Origin: an uncultured Bacteroidales bacterium
Lineage (GTDB): Bacteria > Bacteroidota > Bacteroidia > Bacteroidales > UBA932
Direction of reading: 5' to 3'
DNA length: 64,000 nt
Assembly: GCA_946999645.1 (NCBI GenBank)
Contig: CAMQDS010000002.1
Coordinates: forward strand, 1 to 64,000
Part shown: one piece after another, positions 61,804-64,000 of the stretch
Numbering within the stretch: the first letter of the stretch is position 1
Layout: each line of letters opens with the position of its first letter
The notes under the pieces: model-generated
Told to the model about the DNA's origin: nothing
The model's input: only the letters and a program-made list of their open reading frames with translations
Databases searched by the model: none
Made by a program: the position numbers and the translations under genes

Positions 61804-64000
61804 TGAGAATAACTTATTTGTTTACAGTAATATTTACTGTTCTATCCTCTGTATCACTATTTGCCACAGCAGGAGTAGATTTTAATGTTGAGGGATACTT
61901 TTCTTTCGAGAAGAGTATCTCTCCTGCTTTGTCTTCGGATGGCTCAAAACTATCTATATCAAAACTTCATTACAAAACGGGAGAAAAATCTCTAAGATGG
62001 GACTGGAAAAAAGAAGGAGCCTCTTTTAAATTAAATGTCCCTGTTAAATATATGAAGGAAAATCCCAATCCTAAGGAAACATCAATATCATCTTTTGTAT
62101 TTTGGTTGTATTCTCCAAAAGAAATAAATGGAAACCTAATTTTCCGCTTTTTGAAAAAAGGACGGGAATGTTGCCGTTTTACATACAAACTTGGATTTGA
62201 GGGATGGCGTGGAGCTTGGGTCGCTTTCGACAGGGATATGGAAGGAAGCCCCGAGGAAGGAATGGATACCATTGATATACAAGTATTAGGCTCTGATAAA
62301 GGTACATTATTTTTTGATGGGATAATTCCTTCTGCTTTTGAAGATTCAAGGTATCATACTCCAGATTTCCAAGTTCCCTATGTGAATAAAAATACAGATG
62401 TACACTGGCTTTTGCTTTATAAGAATTGGAATAAAGAATTGTCTAAACATTTTTTTAATCCGTCTGCCCGTTTGCAGAAAATAACGGAAGAAATGCAGGT
62501 GCTGGAAGAACGTTTTGTAGACCTTGTCAGTGGAGATGTTCGCCCCATAGAGTTTGATAAACTAGTTAAGGCATATAATTCATATAAAATACACAGAAAT
62601 AAGGATGGCTCCATAATTGGCAAACCTATTTTCTTTATCCGCTATGGTGAAACATACGATAATATCGGTGTTAGTGATGCAAAAAATCAGTTTTCTGCAT
62701 CGGGACAACTGCTTAGAGATTATAACGACTTAATGTTTAAGATTGCTGTTGCTTATAGGAAAACGACAGATTGGGATGAAAAAGCGGAACTTGAAAAAAT
62801 GTATCTCAATATGACTGAACATCTTTTAGATCAAGGTTTTGCTTGTGGTAGCGGTATGGGAACTCTGCATCATCTCGGATATAGTATGAGAAATTTCTAT
62901 ACTGCTCCAGTAATAATGAAAGAAGTATTATTGAATTCAGGACTTATTAAAAGAGTTCAGCAGGCAATGGAATGGTTTTCAGGTGCAGGAGAAGTAAAGG
63001 AGCCTTCTAAATTACCAGGAGTTGATATAGATGCCTTTAATACCTACCTACTATCGCGAATGGCAGCTATAATTATGCTAAATGATAATCACTATAAATA
63101 TGCATATATCAAAGCTTTATCCTATTGGATAAACAATGGCTTCAAATATACATCTGGCACACTACCGAGTTTTAAGTCTGATGGGACAATTTTCCATCAT
63201 AGAAGAGCCTATCCTGCTTATGCTGTAGGTGGATTGGACGGGGCAGTCAAGGCTGTATGGCTTCTTAAAGGTACCTCGTTTGCCATTTCAGAAAATAGTC
63301 ATAATAACTTAAAGCGAGCTCTTATGGAAATGCGATTTTATTGCAACTTACGCTCATTCCCGTTGGCAATGTCAGGGAGACATCCAGATGGAAAAGGCTC
63401 GCTTGCTCCATATCAATATGCACTTTTAGCTGATGCTAGTTCACCAGATGGCAAAGAAATGATTGATGCTGAACTTGCAAGGGCTTATTTACGTCTGTGT
63501 AATGGAAAAGGACGTTGGTTTAAAAAGTTTACCTCTGCAGGATATAAGGCTGAAAATAGTCCAGAAGGTGCAAAAGCCTATGGATACAATTCATCCTTGT
63601 CTTATAGAAAAGATAATTGGCTTGTTACTATAGCAGGTCATTCACGCTATCTCTGGTCTGCCGAAATCTATAATGGAGCAAACCTTTATGGACGATATTT
63701 AACCCATGGCAGTATGGAAATTCTTGGAGATTCAAGTGCTGGTGGAGATAAAAGTGTAATTTCTTCATTTGGCAGTGGTTATAAGGTGCCAGGTTATGAC
63801 TGGTGCCATATTCCCGGTACTACAGCAGCAGCTATCCCAATGGAAGAAATGAAAGCAAACGTATTGAATGTAGATAAATTTTCCGGGTATGAGGAAATGC
63901 TTCTATCGGATCAATGGTTCGCAGGAGGAGTAATACATGATATTGATAACAAAACAGGACACGGCAAGTCAGGAGCCTATGCTATGATTTTACATGAAAA
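61803..64000 (+). CDS. Chondroitinase ABC-like polysaccharide lyase family 8 (partial, runs off the right edge)
   Basis: The ATG at 61803 opens a frame that stays open to the window end: 732 codons are present and the C-terminal part is missing. A signal peptide (about 1-22) is followed by an N-terminal jelly-roll domain (GEKSLRWDWKKEGASF, LGFEGWRGAWVAFDRDM; about 25-200) and an alpha-toroid catalytic domain. The candidate catalytic His466 and Tyr473 are in FHHRRAYPAYAVGGL, with the seven-residue spacing of known chondroitinase ABC. Further blocks are SGRHPDGKG and HSRYLWSAEIYNGANLYGRY. It would cleave chondroitin/dermatan sulfate or hyaluronan by beta-elimination, producing the substrates of GH88. 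Confidence 0.9.
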   Translation, partial: MRITYLFTVIFTVLSSVSLFATAGVDFNVEGYFSFEKSISPALSSDGSKLSISKLHYKTGEKSLRWDWKKEGASFKLNVPVKYMKENPNPKETSISSFVFWLYSPKEINGNLIFRFLKKGRECCRFTYKLGFEGWRGAWVAFDRDMEGSPEEGMDTIDIQVLGSDKGTLFFDGIIPSAFEDSRYHTPDFQVPYVNKNTDVHWLLLYKNWNKELSKHFFNPSARLQKITEEMQVLEERFVDLVSGDVRPIEFDKLVKAYNSYKIHRNKDGSIIGKPIFFIRYGETYDNIGVSDAKNQFSASGQLLRDYNDLMFKIAVAYRKTTDWDEKAELEKMYLNMTEHLLDQGFACGSGMGTLHHLGYSMRNFYTAPVIMKEVLLNSGLIKRVQQAMEWFSGAGEVKEPSKLPGVDIDAFNTYLLSRMAAIIMLNDNHYKYAYIKALSYWINNGFKYTSGTLPSFKSDGTIFHHRRAYPAYAVGGLDGAVKAVWLLKGTSFAISENSHNNLKRALMEMRFYCNLRSFPLAMSGRHPDGKGSLAPYQYALLADASSPDGKEMIDAELARAYLRLCNGKGRWFKKFTSAGYKAENSPEGAKAYGYNSSLSYRKDNWLVTIAGHSRYLWSAEIYNGANLYGRYLTHGSMEILGDSSAGGDKSVISSFGSGYKVPGYDWCHIPGTTAAAIPMEEMKANVLNVDKFSGYEEMLLSDQWFAGGVIHDIDNKTGHGKSGAYAMILHE

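Noticed and set aside
1..64000. CRISPR arrays, tRNA or rRNA genes, insertion sequences or prophage genes
   Set aside because: No repeat-spacer pattern, cloverleaf, rRNA stretch, transposase or phage gene was recognised on either strand; a tRNA or Rfam scan would settle small RNAs.

Overview
The window is about 36-37% GC by eye and is chromosomal DNA from a member of the Bacteroidota, most likely order Bacteroidales. The support is direct: two SusC/SusD pairs, a hybrid two-component regulator, an hmuYRSTUV haem operon, DUF4843/DUF5017/DUF4861 lipoproteins, a Bacteroidota histone H1-like protein, and many TAnnTTTG promoter boxes. Genus is not certain; a Prevotella-like or related lineage fits. 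No rRNA, tRNA, CRISPR array, insertion sequence or phage gene was seen, and no gene-free stretch exceeds about 300 bases.

Layout. 1-13.8 kb is mostly housekeeping: a broken-off FISUMP-type C-terminus, a GH125 mannosidase, a small histone-like gene, pth and rplY (L25), a clostripain-like lipoprotein, tdk, a conserved unknown, rsmI, an HhH protein, recA, rlmN, a patatin/BamA-type protein, recX, mtgA and a GNAT-like protein. 13.8-24.5 kb (minus strand) is a SusC/SusD-type uptake locus that carries lipoproteins and a large metzincin-type zinc protease instead of glycan-cleaving enzymes. 24.6-25.4 kb is an exported glycerophosphodiester phosphodiesterase. 25.5-34.6 kb is the complete hmuYRSTUV haem operon. 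HmuS, its CobN-like chelatase, contains a striking segment of three exact-length 16-residue Met/Lys/Gly repeats. 34.6-43.5 kb holds pgi, mazG, a GNAT-like protein, prfA, queF, a nucleotide-sugar dehydrogenase and rfbACB (no rfbD).

43.5-64 kb is a coherent system for unsaturated uronates from glycosaminoglycan-type polysaccharides. On the plus strand are a GH88 unsaturated glucuronyl hydrolase, SusC, SusD, a DUF5017 lipoprotein and a chondroitinase ABC-like PL8 lyase that runs off the right edge. On the minus strand are the hybrid two-component sensor and then an operon lacI-kduD-DUF4861-(GatC-like carrier)-kduI-kdgK-eda. The lyase makes unsaturated oligosaccharides, GH88 releases the unsaturated uronate, KduI and KduD convert it to 2-keto-3-deoxygluconate, and KdgK and Eda feed it to pyruvate and glyceraldehyde 3-phosphate. 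Two oddities stand out. KduI carries an N-terminal signal peptide, and the only carrier is a PTS IIC-type permease without its EIIA/EIIB partners. Together they suggest that isomerisation may occur outside the cytoplasm before import. Near-identical AAACGTTT palindromes lie in the lacI promoter region (two, 42 bp apart) and at the GH88 promoter, suggesting that one LacI-family regulator links both arms.
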